From a virus: a DNA stretch of 22,704 bases. A program made the position numbers and the translations under genes. The stretch spans positions 1 to 22,704 of IMG/VR virus record IMGVR_UViG_3300025085_000208; one strand, given 5' to 3'. This document shows, in pieces, positions 1-7,161 of the stretch (within the stretch, counting starts at the first letter, position 1; each line of letters begins with the position of its first letter). Below the pieces are notes generated by a model, which did not search any database, was not told the DNA's origin, and saw nothing but the letters and a program-made list of their open reading frames with translations.

Positions 1-595
1 TCTAATACAGAGGTCAAAGACTAAACCTCGTAAGGTTAGATGGACTACACCTCAAGTTAAATGTTTTCTTGACACTGCGTACAGTCAATGGAGATGGCGT
101 AGCATTGGCTTGATTGTGCACATGGCATTCAACTGGGCGCAGCGTATAGGAGATATGCGTATGCTTAAGTGGACTAGCCTTGACCTTGTTAACAACACGT
201 TAGAACTAGAGCAAAGCAAACGTGGTGAGGATGTATTCTTACCTATACAAGGTGGCTTGATTGACATGTTACGCCAACAACAGAACGACTTTGGGTTTCA
301 AGATTACGTAGCACCTAGAGTAGAGCCTAGAGCAGGGGCGTACACACCCTACGATGACGATGAGATACACGTGCTAGTTAACCAAGTTAAAAGTCAGGCT
401 GGCCTACCTAAAGAGTTGACAGCTATGGACTTGAGGCGTACTGCCATTACGCAGATGGTAGAGCGTGGTGTTGATGTGGTAGGGATCATGCAAGTGAGTG
501 GTCACGCTAACCCTCAAAGCGTTAAGCCTTACTTGGTCAATACATTGGCAGGTGCTACCGAGGCATTGTCTAACAGAGAAGAGGACTTGATATAA
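1..595 (+). CDS. Tyrosine recombinase/integrase, C-terminal catalytic part (5' truncated by window edge)
   Basis: The reading frame is open from base 2, so the gene begins before the window; a TTG at 110 is not a convincing start because coding sequence continues upstream of it. The visible part (about 197 residues) is the catalytic domain of a phage integrase, which cuts and rejoins DNA through a 3'-phosphotyrosine. Visible motifs are the first-arginine region (NWAQRIGDMR, about 130-160), the second-arginine box (MDLRRTAI, from 425), the GH dipeptide (about 500-505) and the nucleophile Tyr in KPYLV (codon 530-532). The usual HxxR box reads MDLR, so its first His is replaced by Met; this box varies among phage integrases. 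It overlaps the primase start by one base (TAATG). No attachment site or repressor is visible. The family call is secure; whether it integrates is not known. Confidence 0.88.
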   Translation, partial: LIQRSKTKPRKVRWTTPQVKCFLDTAYSQWRWRSIGLIVHMAFNWAQRIGDMRMLKWTSLDLVNNTLELEQSKRGEDVFLPIQGGLIDMLRQQQNDFGFQDYVAPRVEPRAGAYTPYDDDEIHVLVNQVKSQAGLPKELTAMDLRRTAITQMVERGVDVVGIMQVSGHANPQSVKPYLVNTLAGATEALSNREEDLI

Positions 596-1368
596 TGGAC
601 ATGGATAAATTTATAGATGACTTAGACTTAGGAGAGGGAGAGACTGTCAGAGGTTACTGCCCTGACTGTGGTAGTAAGAATACATTTACTGCAAGTAAGA
701 CAGGCGGTGCTGTATTGTATAACTGCTACAAGCTAGGCTGTAAGATCAGTGGTGTTCACACTGTAGGTATGACTGCTGCTGACATACAAGCTAGGATGCA
801 GGAAGTAGAACAAGATAAACCCAAACCAAAGGTTGAGATTATGGAATTACCTGAGTACGTTGTGCGTAGTGGCAGTGGGCTTGATGCATTCAGAGACAAG
901 TGGGACTTATGGGATCAAGGCTTGATGTATGACCTTAAAGATAGACGCGCAGTGTTTCCTATCTTTATAGACAATGTTCTAATTGATGCTGTAGGTAGGG
1001 CTTTAGCTGGTGCAGAACCTAAGTGGTTGCGCTACACTGGCAAGGCTAACTACTTCATTGGAGGTACAGGCAAGACTGTAGTTGTAGTTGAGGATGTTAT
1101 CAGTGCTATCACTGTAGCCAAGCTTGGCTTTACTGGTATGGCTATCCTTGGTACATCTTTGAGTGTTGCACATATGGAACAGTTGGGTAACTATTCTCAG
1201 GTTATCGTAGCGTTAGACCCTGACGCTGCACACAAGACCTTGCGTTTTAGACAAGAGATAGAGGCGTGGACAGGTGTAGCCACCATTGCATTAAGGCTTG
1301 ACGATGACATCAAGTATCGGGTAGAATCGGATATTCAGAAGCTCAAAACGTTAGCGGAGTTCTTGTAA
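595..1368 (+). CDS. DnaG/T7 gp4-type primase (zinc finger plus Toprim)
   Basis: This protein of 257 residues should make RNA primers for phage DNA replication. The N-terminus carries a zinc-binding module with Cys22, Cys25, Cys44 and Cys49 (CPDCGS, later C-x4-C). The Toprim fold follows: VVVVEDVISA places the metal-binding Glu at 166, and ALDPDAA gives the DxD pair Asp208/Asp210, with an acidic triplet at 236-238. It is about half the length of T7 gp4 because the helicase is a separate gene (3801-5024). Start and stop overlap the neighbours by one base (TAATG on both sides), so it is translationally coupled to the integrase upstream and the coiled-coil gene downstream. The helicase lies more than 2 kb away, with accessory genes between the two halves. 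Confidence 0.9.
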   Translation: MDMDKFIDDLDLGEGETVRGYCPDCGSKNTFTASKTGGAVLYNCYKLGCKISGVHTVGMTAADIQARMQEVEQDKPKPKVEIMELPEYVVRSGSGLDAFRDKWDLWDQGLMYDLKDRRAVFPIFIDNVLIDAVGRALAGAEPKWLRYTGKANYFIGGTGKTVVVVEDVISAITVAKLGFTGMAILGTSLSVAHMEQLGNYSQVIVALDPDAAHKTLRFRQEIEAWTGVATIALRLDDDIKYRVESDIQKLKTLAEFL

Positions 1369-1613
1369 TGATACAGCGTGATTTGTACGACAAGTTAAGA
1401 GTAGAGTACGAGGTAAGTGTGAGTAGACTGAAGCGTATACAAAAAGAAAACTATCAGTTACGTAATCAGATTGATATGCTACAACGTGATGCAAACTATT
1501 GGCATTCTCAAGCTGAAAAGTCTGAGAAAAAACGTATTGAATTGGAGAAAGATTACATGCAGTTAGAAGCCCAACTTAAAATATGGAAAGGTAAGGCAAA
1601 TGATATGCAATAA
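1368..1613 (+). CDS. Small coiled-coil protein, function unknown
   Basis: This is an 81-residue, highly charged, all-helical sequence. From about residue 15 to 75 it shows regular Leu/Ile/Met spacing (RLKRIQKENYQLRNQIDML), as expected for a coiled coil. It has no cysteines and no membrane segment. A GGAG lies eight bases before the ATG, which overlaps the primase stop. Its last 40 residues (NYWHSQAEKSEK... LKIWKGKA) resemble the 47-residue protein encoded at 2135-2278, so the two look like paralogues separated by the GIY-YIG-like gene. A role as an adaptor or oligomerisation partner of the primase is possible from position only. Confidence 0.7.
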   Translation: MIQRDLYDKLRVEYEVSVSRLKRIQKENYQLRNQIDMLQRDANYWHSQAEKSEKKRIELEKDYMQLEAQLKIWKGKANDMQ

Positions 1614-2145
1614 TTGCAGTGTAGAACTAACCAATGACAACTGGTATGCGACTATGAAAGAGAATAAACATTACTGCTGCATACCTTGTCATTTAAAACT
1701 ACAGACTCCAAGCAACAGAAGAAACAATCCTGATCGCATGTTTGTTAATGGTAAATACATAAAGAGATCACACCCATTACACAAACCGGGAAGGTATGAA
1801 TCATTTGGTGAGTTAGCATTTAGTAGCTTAGAAAATTACAACACTATTAAAGAAGGGTACGTGTATGTAATTAGTAATCCTGCGTGGCCTGATTGGGTAA
1901 AGATAGGCAAGGCTATAGATGCAGACGATAGGCTTAGTGGCTATCAAACAAGCTCACCCATGAGAGACTACACGTTGATACACTCTGTATACTTTAAAGA
2001 CCGTAGTACAGCGGAGCGTAATGCTCACTCTCTTGCATCTAATAGAACATCAAAGCCTTGGGATAAAGGTACAAACGGTGAGTGGTTTTATTTAACAAAT
2101 GAACAAGCGATACAAGTGTTGAAGGATACAACAGATGAAAGCTAG
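1600..2145 (+). CDS. Zinc-ribbon plus GIY-YIG/T5orf172 (MUG113-like) protein
   Basis: This protein has 181 residues. The N-terminus is a small zinc ribbon (CNNC at 3-6, CCIPC at 26-30). From residue 86 the sequence matches the GIY-YIG-related T5orf172/MUG113 pattern: GYVYV (86-90), KIGK (101-104), an Arg in DDRLSGYQTSSP (Arg111), Glu139 and His143 in AERNAH, and NGEWF (159-163). Proteins of this group are putative DNA-cleaving enzymes, often encoded as mobile or accessory genes in phages; activity here is not shown. The ATG at 1600 overlaps the end of the coiled-coil gene by 14 bases and follows a GGAAAGG-like ribosome site. Two paralogous coiled-coil genes flank it, consistent with insertion into or near an ancestral gene. 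The domain call is good; the biological role is uncertain. Confidence 0.75.
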   Translation: MICNNCSVELTNDNWYATMKENKHYCCIPCHLKLQTPSNRRNNPDRMFVNGKYIKRSHPLHKPGRYESFGELAFSSLENYNTIKEGYVYVISNPAWPDWVKIGKAIDADDRLSGYQTSSPMRDYTLIHSVYFKDRSTAERNAHSLASNRTSKPWDKGTNGEWFYLTNEQAIQVLKDTTDES

Positions 2146-2278
2146 AGAGGAACTACTAAAAGAGATTGGTGAGTTGAAGAAAGAAGTAGAGTATTGGAAA
2201 CAACAAGCCTATACTATACAAGAGCGTAGCAAAAAGTTAAAAGCTGAATTGTCTTTATGGAAAGGCACAGCACCGTGA
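2135..2278 (+). CDS. Tiny coiled-coil protein, paralogue of the 1368-1613 product
   Basis: This 47-codon frame starts at an ATG overlapping the end of the GIY-YIG-like gene by 11 bases, and it ends in a TGA that overlaps the GTG of the phosphate-transporter-like gene. The product is Lys/Glu-rich and predicted helical (KEIGELKKEVEYWKQQAY). Its ending (LSLWKGTAP) mirrors LKIWKGKAND at the end of the 81-residue protein at 1368-1613, as does the preceding YW-x2-QA motif. The conserved ending and the tight overlaps on both sides argue that it is a real gene. Function is unknown. Alternatively it is a remnant of a duplicated full-length copy. Confidence 0.65.
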   Translation: MKAREELLKEIGELKKEVEYWKQQAYTIQERSKKLKAELSLWKGTAP

Positions 2279-2706
2279 ACAACTATGTATATACAGCCAT
2301 TGGACTTGTGGTATTCTACATTGGCCTCAAGATGTTTAGTGGTGGCATGAAAAGTATGGGTAACATAGACCACTTGACTTGGTTCTTGGGCAACCCTATC
2401 TATATGTTCTTTGGGTCAATCGTTATGACATTGGCGTGGCAGAGTAGTAGCTTATCCACTACGGCTATCATTGCCTTGGTTGCATCGGGTGTGCTACCCT
2501 TACCTGCTGCTGTGGCTGCTGTACTAGGAGCTAACATAGGAACTACAGGGACTATATGGCTGGCAGGACTGTTAGTGTCTGACGGTATGCCAAGGGGTGA
2601 CACGTTACGCATAGCCATGATACACACTGGCGTTAATCTTTTGATGGCACTAAGTCTGTTGCCATTTGTAAATCACATAGCTAAGTATGTTGGGAGAGTA
2701 GGATGA
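2275..2706 (+). CDS. Half-size Na+/phosphate cotransporter domain protein (NptA/PF02690-like)
   Basis: This is a hydrophobic protein of 143 residues with a GTG start. I prefer GTG 2275 to ATG 2257 because GTG overlaps the preceding TGA and has GGAAAGG about nine bases upstream, whereas the ATG has no ribosome site. It has about four membrane segments (about 6-24, 42-56, 62-100, 112-132). It carries both signatures of the Na+/Pi-cotransporter family: QSSS at 56-59 and GANIGTT at 85-91, followed by the R-x-A-x2-H...N...LPF pattern. Full members contain two such inverted repeats within one protein; here there is only one, so a working transporter would have to be a dimer or pair with a host subunit. 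It is probably an auxiliary metabolic gene for phosphate uptake in the inner membrane. Family confidence is good; transport activity is inferred. Confidence 0.78.
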   Translation: MNNYVYTAIGLVVFYIGLKMFSGGMKSMGNIDHLTWFLGNPIYMFFGSIVMTLAWQSSSLSTTAIIALVASGVLPLPAAVAAVLGANIGTTGTIWLAGLLVSDGMPRGDTLRIAMIHTGVNLLMALSLLPFVNHIAKYVGRVG

Positions 2707-2754
2707 GTTGGTGGAGAGAAAATATATCCGTTAATATCCGAAAAGGAGAGTAGA

Positions 2755-2949
2755 ATGACTGATGTGAGTAAAACAAGGAACCATGTGAAACAAGCCTTAA
2801 ATGGAATCTACAGGGCGCTAATAGAGTTACATGATGCGACAAGAGAGGTTCCTGATAAAACTCTTGATGAAGCCTTTAAGCATGTGGCCGAAAGTTTGTA
2901 TACACGTTTTCTATGTTGTGCAATCACACGTAAAGAACAGGGAGCATGA
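2755..2949 (+). CDS. Small protein, tandem paralogue copy 1, function unknown
   Basis: This 64-residue protein has a strong ribosome site (AAAAGGAG) seven bases before the ATG. Residues 1-47 are closely similar to the next gene (shared segments TDV-x-KTRN, QALN-x-IYRAL and TLDEAF), and the DNA is nearly as similar as the protein, so the duplication looks recent. The last 17 residues diverge completely after the point where copy 2 reads gtggtccgaag and this copy reads gtggccgaaag, which suggests a small frameshift replaced its C-terminus. It is mainly helical and acidic, with no known motif. No family is recognised. Confidence 0.65.
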   Translation: MTDVSKTRNHVKQALNGIYRALIELHDATREVPDKTLDEAFKHVAESLYTRFLCCAITRKEQGA

Positions 2950-2951
2950 AG

Positions 2952-3131
2952 ATGACTGATGTGGATAAAACAAGGAACGTGGAACAAGCCTTAAACGCAA
3001 TATACAGGGCGCTGTTAGAGTTATGTGACGCAGGAGATTTTACTGATGAAACTCTTGATGAAGCCTTTGAGCTTGTGGTCCGAAGCAAGGTTAAGCTAGA
3101 AAGATGGATCAGGGAGAATAATGATGATTAA
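2952..3131 (+). CDS. Small protein, tandem paralogue copy 2, function unknown
   Basis: This product has 59 residues. I choose the ATG at 2952 over the one at 2946 because it aligns with the MTDV start of copy 1 and has GGGAG at a proper distance; the ATG at 2946 has only one base between GGAG and the start. The body matches copy 1 (2755-2949), but this copy ends in KLERWIRENNDD, which continues the helical, charged character. It is probably the intact version. It overlaps the thyX start by 11 bases, so it is coupled to nucleotide-metabolism genes. Function is unknown. Confidence 0.68.
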   Translation: MTDVDKTRNVEQALNAIYRALLELCDAGDFTDETLDEAFELVVRSKVKLERWIRENNDD

Positions 3132-3804
3132 TGTAACATACATAGACCACATGGGTAGTGACCTGAGTGTAGTCAATGCAGCACGTGTATCCTTTGGTAA
3201 GAGTAGTAAGATGGATATGAGTGACCAATGGGGGCCACCTAAACTAAAAGACAAGGATGCTAAACTTATCAAGTATCTAGCCAAGCATAAACATATGTCA
3301 CCATTTGGTCATGCCTTTGCCAGCTTCCATGTCAAGGCTCCTATCTTTGTAGCTAGACAACTGGTCAAGCATAAGTTCCTACGTTGGAATGAGATTAGTC
3401 GTAGGTATGTAGATGATGAACCTGAGTTCTATGTACCTAATAAATGGCGTGGTAGGTCTGATGATAAAAAACAAGGATCATCCGACACAGTTGTAGAGTT
3501 TCTTCGTATGCAGGGGTTTGGAGAACAATCAGTACACGATGGGTCTTTTAAACATCAAATGCATAGCCTCGATTTATATCGTGACATGGTGACAGCAGGA
3601 GTATGCCCAGAGCAAGCACGTATAGTGTTGCCACAAAGCACCATGACTGAATGGTATTGGTCAGGTAGTCTTGACGCCTTCATGGATATGTGCAATTTAA
3701 GATGTAAGCTTGACACTCAGTACGAGACTAGGTTAGTTGCAGAATATATACTGAGTGAAATGATTACCTTATTTCCAGTATCAGTGGAGGCATTAAGAAG
3801 ATGA
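3121..3804 (+). CDS. thyX: Flavin-dependent thymidylate synthase ThyX
   Basis: This enzyme of 227 residues makes dTMP from dUMP using FAD, NADPH and methylene-tetrahydrofolate. The family signature RHRxxSxNExSxRY aligns exactly with residues 83-96, but here it begins Lys-His-Lys (83-85) and the first Ser is Arg88. The NExSxRY half is kept as NEISRRY (90-96). Downstream, ARIVLP, NLR and QYETR correspond to the conserved dUMP-binding and helical region. ATG 3124 is an equally good start, with better spacing from AGGGAG. It overlaps the helicase gene by four bases (ATGA). With the MazG-like enzyme and class II RNR in the same arm it supplies thymidine nucleotides for phage replication. Confidence 0.9.
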   Translation: MMINVTYIDHMGSDLSVVNAARVSFGKSSKMDMSDQWGPPKLKDKDAKLIKYLAKHKHMSPFGHAFASFHVKAPIFVARQLVKHKFLRWNEISRRYVDDEPEFYVPNKWRGRSDDKKQGSSDTVVEFLRMQGFGEQSVHDGSFKHQMHSLDLYRDMVTAGVCPEQARIVLPQSTMTEWYWSGSLDAFMDMCNLRCKLDTQYETRLVAEYILSEMITLFPVSVEALRR

Positions 3805-5024
3805 TGGAGCTATCTTTAATTAGAACCCTACACGATCAGGAGTTCTATGAGGATCACAAGGGTATTAAATGCCCTGACAAGTTGTTCACTAAAGATGTAC
3901 GCAAGATCAAACGTGTGTTGGACAACGCTATGGAAAAGTATGACTGTAATATATCTACTTCTGAGTTAGAGGCTTTGTTCTTCTCTGAGTATAGTACCAT
4001 GACCACAGCTAACAAGGTTCTGTATGAGGGTCTGTTTGCCAAGCTACGCAAAGAGGTTCCTATGTCTAGGGAGGTAGCCTCTGATGTACTGTCTAGGATG
4101 TTTAGGCAGCACGTAGGGGAGCAAGTAGCTAACTTAGGGTTTGACTACGTTAACGGTAAGCTTACGTCCCTTGAGCCACTACGCCAAGTGCTAGAGGCAC
4201 ATGAGGATAACTTCATGCCTAACATGAATGTTGAGTGGGCTGACATTGATATAGATACCATCTTAGAGGCTGGTACTAAACAGTCACAGTGGAAGTGGAA
4301 CATACCTAGCCTCGCCGGGCGCATAGAAGGAATTAGTAGTGGACACTTTATCATTGTGGGTGCTAGACCTAACACAGGTAAGACAAGCTTCCATGCGTCT
4401 ACTATTGCCTCGCCTAGTGGATTTGCAGAGCAGGGTGCTAAGTGTATGGTGTTGTGTAATGAGGAAGAGTATGTACGTGTAGCTGAACGCTACCTGTGCG
4501 CTGCTGCCAGTATGGATACAGACGAGATCAAGTCTAACTATGCGTTAGCTGCAGCTAGGTACAAGAAGGTACGTGATCAGATAAGTATGTTTGATAGCAC
4601 AGGTAAAGACTTAGGTTGGGTAGAGAACATCATTAAGCATAGCAAGCCCGACATAGTTGTACTTGACATGGGTGATAAGTTTGCTGTAAAGAGCAGTGAC
4701 AAGTCAGATGTGTATCTCAAAACTGCTGCTATTCATGCGCGTAATATAGCTAAGAAGTATAATTGCGCTATCATATGGATGAGTCAGTTGTCTGCTGATG
4801 CACAAGATAAAGTTTACTTAGATCAATCTATGTTAGAGGGAAGTAAGACAGGCAAGGCAGCAGAGGCAGACCTGATGTTGTTGATTGCTAAGAACCAAGT
4901 TACTGAGGGTGATGACGATGACAACCAGCGACACATCAATGTAGCTAAGAACAAATTAAAAGGTGGATGGCATGGGGTTGTCCATTGTGAGTTAGATGGG
5001 GGCAGGTCACAGTACCTAGCCTAA
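3801..5024 (+). CDS. Replicative DNA helicase (DnaB/T7 gp4 helicase-like)
   Basis: This protein of 407 residues has a RecA-type ATPase core and should form a hexamer that unwinds the phage fork. Walker A is ARPNTGKT (188-195, Lys194). Walker B is PDIVVLDMGD, and a sensor strand IIWMSQLS follows. The C-terminus has the SKTGKAAEADLML stretch seen in phage gp4/DnaB helicases near the arginine finger and loop. The first 170 residues hold helical segments without primase motifs, so this is a helicase only; the primase is at 595-1368. The next ATG (3804) could also be the start. The gene lies directly upstream of the DNA polymerase with a 13-base gap containing GAAAGGA. Confidence 0.9.
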   Translation: MMELSLIRTLHDQEFYEDHKGIKCPDKLFTKDVRKIKRVLDNAMEKYDCNISTSELEALFFSEYSTMTTANKVLYEGLFAKLRKEVPMSREVASDVLSRMFRQHVGEQVANLGFDYVNGKLTSLEPLRQVLEAHEDNFMPNMNVEWADIDIDTILEAGTKQSQWKWNIPSLAGRIEGISSGHFIIVGARPNTGKTSFHASTIASPSGFAEQGAKCMVLCNEEEYVRVAERYLCAAASMDTDEIKSNYALAAARYKKVRDQISMFDSTGKDLGWVENIIKHSKPDIVVLDMGDKFAVKSSDKSDVYLKTAAIHARNIAKKYNCAIIWMSQLSADAQDKVYLDQSMLEGSKTGKAAEADLMLLIAKNQVTEGDDDDNQRHINVAKNKLKGGWHGVVHCELDGGRSQYLA

Positions 5025-5037
5025 TGAAAGGAATACA

Positions 5038-7119
5038 ATGCGGTTTGTATTAGATGTTGAGAATACAACACAGAAGAGGAACAACAAGTTATTCCTAGAC
5101 CCTTGGGAGCCTGACAACTTCTTAGTTAATGTGGGTGTACGTGATGTGGATGATGGAGATGAGACACAAACGTTTGATCTTCAGCACAAGGAATACGTTG
5201 ATCAGTCAGGAATTGAAGCTAGACGTATACAGAAGATACTAGACCACACTACCTTGCTCATCATGCACAATGCACAGCATGACTTAGCTTGGCTGTGGGA
5301 GTGCGGCTTCAAATATGATGGGCCTATATGGGATACCATGTTAGCTGAGAGTATATTACTCAGAGGAAACAACCTAGAGATCACACCCAATGGTGTAGCT
5401 AAAAAGATATCTATGTCTTTAGGTAATACAGCTATCCGTAGAAATCTTGAGTTTCAAAAAGATGACACCCTAAAGAAGTACTTCAAGGACGGGTACAATA
5501 CAGATGAGATACCATTATCAGAATTGACTTTTTATCTTGAGGCTGATTGTAACACCACTGCTGAACTGTTTCACGCACAGGTTGCAGACTTTGCTGCTCC
5601 TGAGTCAGCAAGCCTTATCAAAGTGAGAGACATTACATTCAATGTATGTAAGCTACTCACCCGTATGAAGCAGACAGGTATGAAGGTAGATCGTAAGGCT
5701 CTTGATGCAGTGCGTAAAGAGTACGAAGAAGAGCGAGGTGCTATACAATCACGCTTACAGATGCAGGTACGTGAGGTTATGGGTGACACACCTGTTAACT
5801 TGAACAGTCCAGAGCAGATGTCTCAGGTAATCTTTAGTCGTAAGCCTCACTCAAAAGATGATTGGCCTAATCTGTTTGATAACTGCAAGAAGTTAAGCGA
5901 ACTAAAGGAAATAATCAATGCTAACAGTGATCTTCTGTATCGCACTGAGGCGTTCACTTGTCCCACTTGTGAAGGTAATGCAGAAACGTACAAAGTAAAG
6001 AAAGATGGGAGTAAGTATGCAAGACCCAACAAATGTAAGGACTGTGATGCCAGAGGATATCAACTTAAGAAGCAGTCTCGTATGGCTGGATTTGGGTTCT
6101 TCCCTCCTAATGCTTCTTGGGTTAGTGCTAGTGGCTTCTCTACAGGAAAAGACGTACTAGATATTCTTAGGGCAACAGCGATAGATAACAACATGGATGT
6201 AGCTGTTAAGTTTCTTGAAGACTTAAAAAGACTCAATGCTGTATCTAGTTACCTGTCAAGTTTTGTTGACGGTATTGAAACCTACACCAAGCCAGATGAC
6301 ATACTACATGTGTCATTAACGCAACACATTACGTCTACTGGCAGGTTCAGTGGGCGTGAGCCTAACATGCAGAACATGCCTAGAGGCGGTACGTTCCCTG
6401 TAAAACGTGTATTCATATCACGATGGGAAGGTGGAAAGGTTATGGAAGCAGACTTTGCACAGCTAGAGTTTAGGGCTGCAGCATTCTTGTCACAAGACCC
6501 TATAGCTATGGAAGAGATCAATACAGGCTTTGATGTACACTCTTACACTGCACAGATCATCACTGATGCAGGACAGCCTACAACTAGGCAAGCAGCTAAA
6601 GAACATACTTTCGCTCCTCTCTTTGGTGCGACAGGGTTCGGTAGAACTAAGGCTGAAGCTGCATACTACCATCATTTTCTTGAGAAGTACGAGGGTATAG
6701 GTAAGTGGCACAAGAAGCTAGGTAGTGAGGCTATACGACTGCAAAAGATAACTAATGTGTCAGGTAGGCAGTATGCATTTCCCGGCACACATCGCAGAGC
6801 CAATGGCACACCTACTAACTTCACTAGGATTAAGAACTATCCAGTGCAGGGGTTTGCTACTGGTGATGTTGTACCTGTTGTATTACTTGAGATAGATAAC
6901 AGGCTCAAAGGTTTACGGTCACGGCTGGTGAACAGTGTTCATGACTCAGCGGTGATAGATATACACCCACAAGAAGAGAAGGAGGTGCTAGGTGTTATTG
7001 ATGATGTTAATAAAAACCTAGATGCAATAATTAACAGATACTATGGGGTAGAAATGAATGTACCTCTACTTTTAGAAGCCAAGATAGGACCGAATTGGCT
7101 TGACACTGTTGATGTATAA
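5038..7119 (+). CDS. Family A DNA polymerase with 3'-5' exonuclease and DnaJ-type zinc-finger insertion
   Basis: This is the replicative polymerase, 693 residues. The proofreading domain is intact: Asp6-x-Glu8 (Exo I), Asp82 in NAQHD (Exo II) and Tyr166...Asp170 (Exo III). Between exonuclease and polymerase domains lies an inserted zinc-binding element with CPTCEG at 308-313 and CKDC at 333-336 followed by ARG, the CxxCxGxG-like pattern of the DnaJ central domain and a known hallmark of the HMO-2011 phage polymerase. Polymerase motif A is DFAQLE (Asp472), motif B R517-x3-K521-x3-F525-x3-F529-G and motif C HD at 635-636. The residue matching E. coli Phe762 is Phe525, and the usual motif B Tyr (E. 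coli Tyr766) is Phe529. A ribosome site (AAAGGA) precedes the ATG. The 3' end contains a promoter for the next genes. Confidence 0.95.
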   Translation: MRFVLDVENTTQKRNNKLFLDPWEPDNFLVNVGVRDVDDGDETQTFDLQHKEYVDQSGIEARRIQKILDHTTLLIMHNAQHDLAWLWECGFKYDGPIWDTMLAESILLRGNNLEITPNGVAKKISMSLGNTAIRRNLEFQKDDTLKKYFKDGYNTDEIPLSELTFYLEADCNTTAELFHAQVADFAAPESASLIKVRDITFNVCKLLTRMKQTGMKVDRKALDAVRKEYEEERGAIQSRLQMQVREVMGDTPVNLNSPEQMSQVIFSRKPHSKDDWPNLFDNCKKLSELKEIINANSDLLYRTEAFTCPTCEGNAETYKVKKDGSKYARPNKCKDCDARGYQLKKQSRMAGFGFFPPNASWVSASGFSTGKDVLDILRATAIDNNMDVAVKFLEDLKRLNAVSSYLSSFVDGIETYTKPDDILHVSLTQHITSTGRFSGREPNMQNMPRGGTFPVKRVFISRWEGGKVMEADFAQLEFRAAAFLSQDPIAMEEINTGFDVHSYTAQIITDAGQPTTRQAAKEHTFAPLFGATGFGRTKAEAAYYHHFLEKYEGIGKWHKKLGSEAIRLQKITNVSGRQYAFPGTHRRANGTPTNFTRIKNYPVQGFATGDVVPVVLLEIDNRLKGLRSRLVNSVHDSAVIDIHPQEEKEVLGVIDDVNKNLDAIINRYYGVEMNVPLLLEAKIGPNWLDTVDV

Positions 7120-7128
7120 TGGTATAAC
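7100..7128 (+). promoter_or_regulatory. Sigma70-type promoter at the 3' end of the polymerase gene
   Basis: TTGACA (7100-7105) is followed after exactly 17 bases by TATAAC (7123-7128), eleven of twelve consensus positions. A second TATAAT at 7115-7120 is too close to the -35 box to pair with it. Transcription would begin just after the polymerase stop codon and drive the gene at 7162 and the nuclease genes behind it. The call comes from consensus and position only. Confidence 0.62.
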
Positions 7129-7161
7129 TACGGTTCGTTTAAAGCTCAGAAAGGATATATA

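Noticed and set aside
69-74. TTGACA boxes inside coding regions (for example at 69 and in thyX near 3711)
   Set aside because: No matching -10 box at 16-18 bases, and the location is inside conserved coding sequence.
2257-2274. Upstream ATG extending the phosphate-transporter-like gene by six codons
   Set aside because: It has no ribosome site, while GTG 2275 overlaps the preceding stop and lies at the right distance from GGAAAGG.
2703-2753. A 16-codon frame starting ATGA at the end of the transporter-like gene
   Set aside because: It is too short, has no recognisable sequence and probably just covers the leader of the next gene, whose ribosome site it contains.
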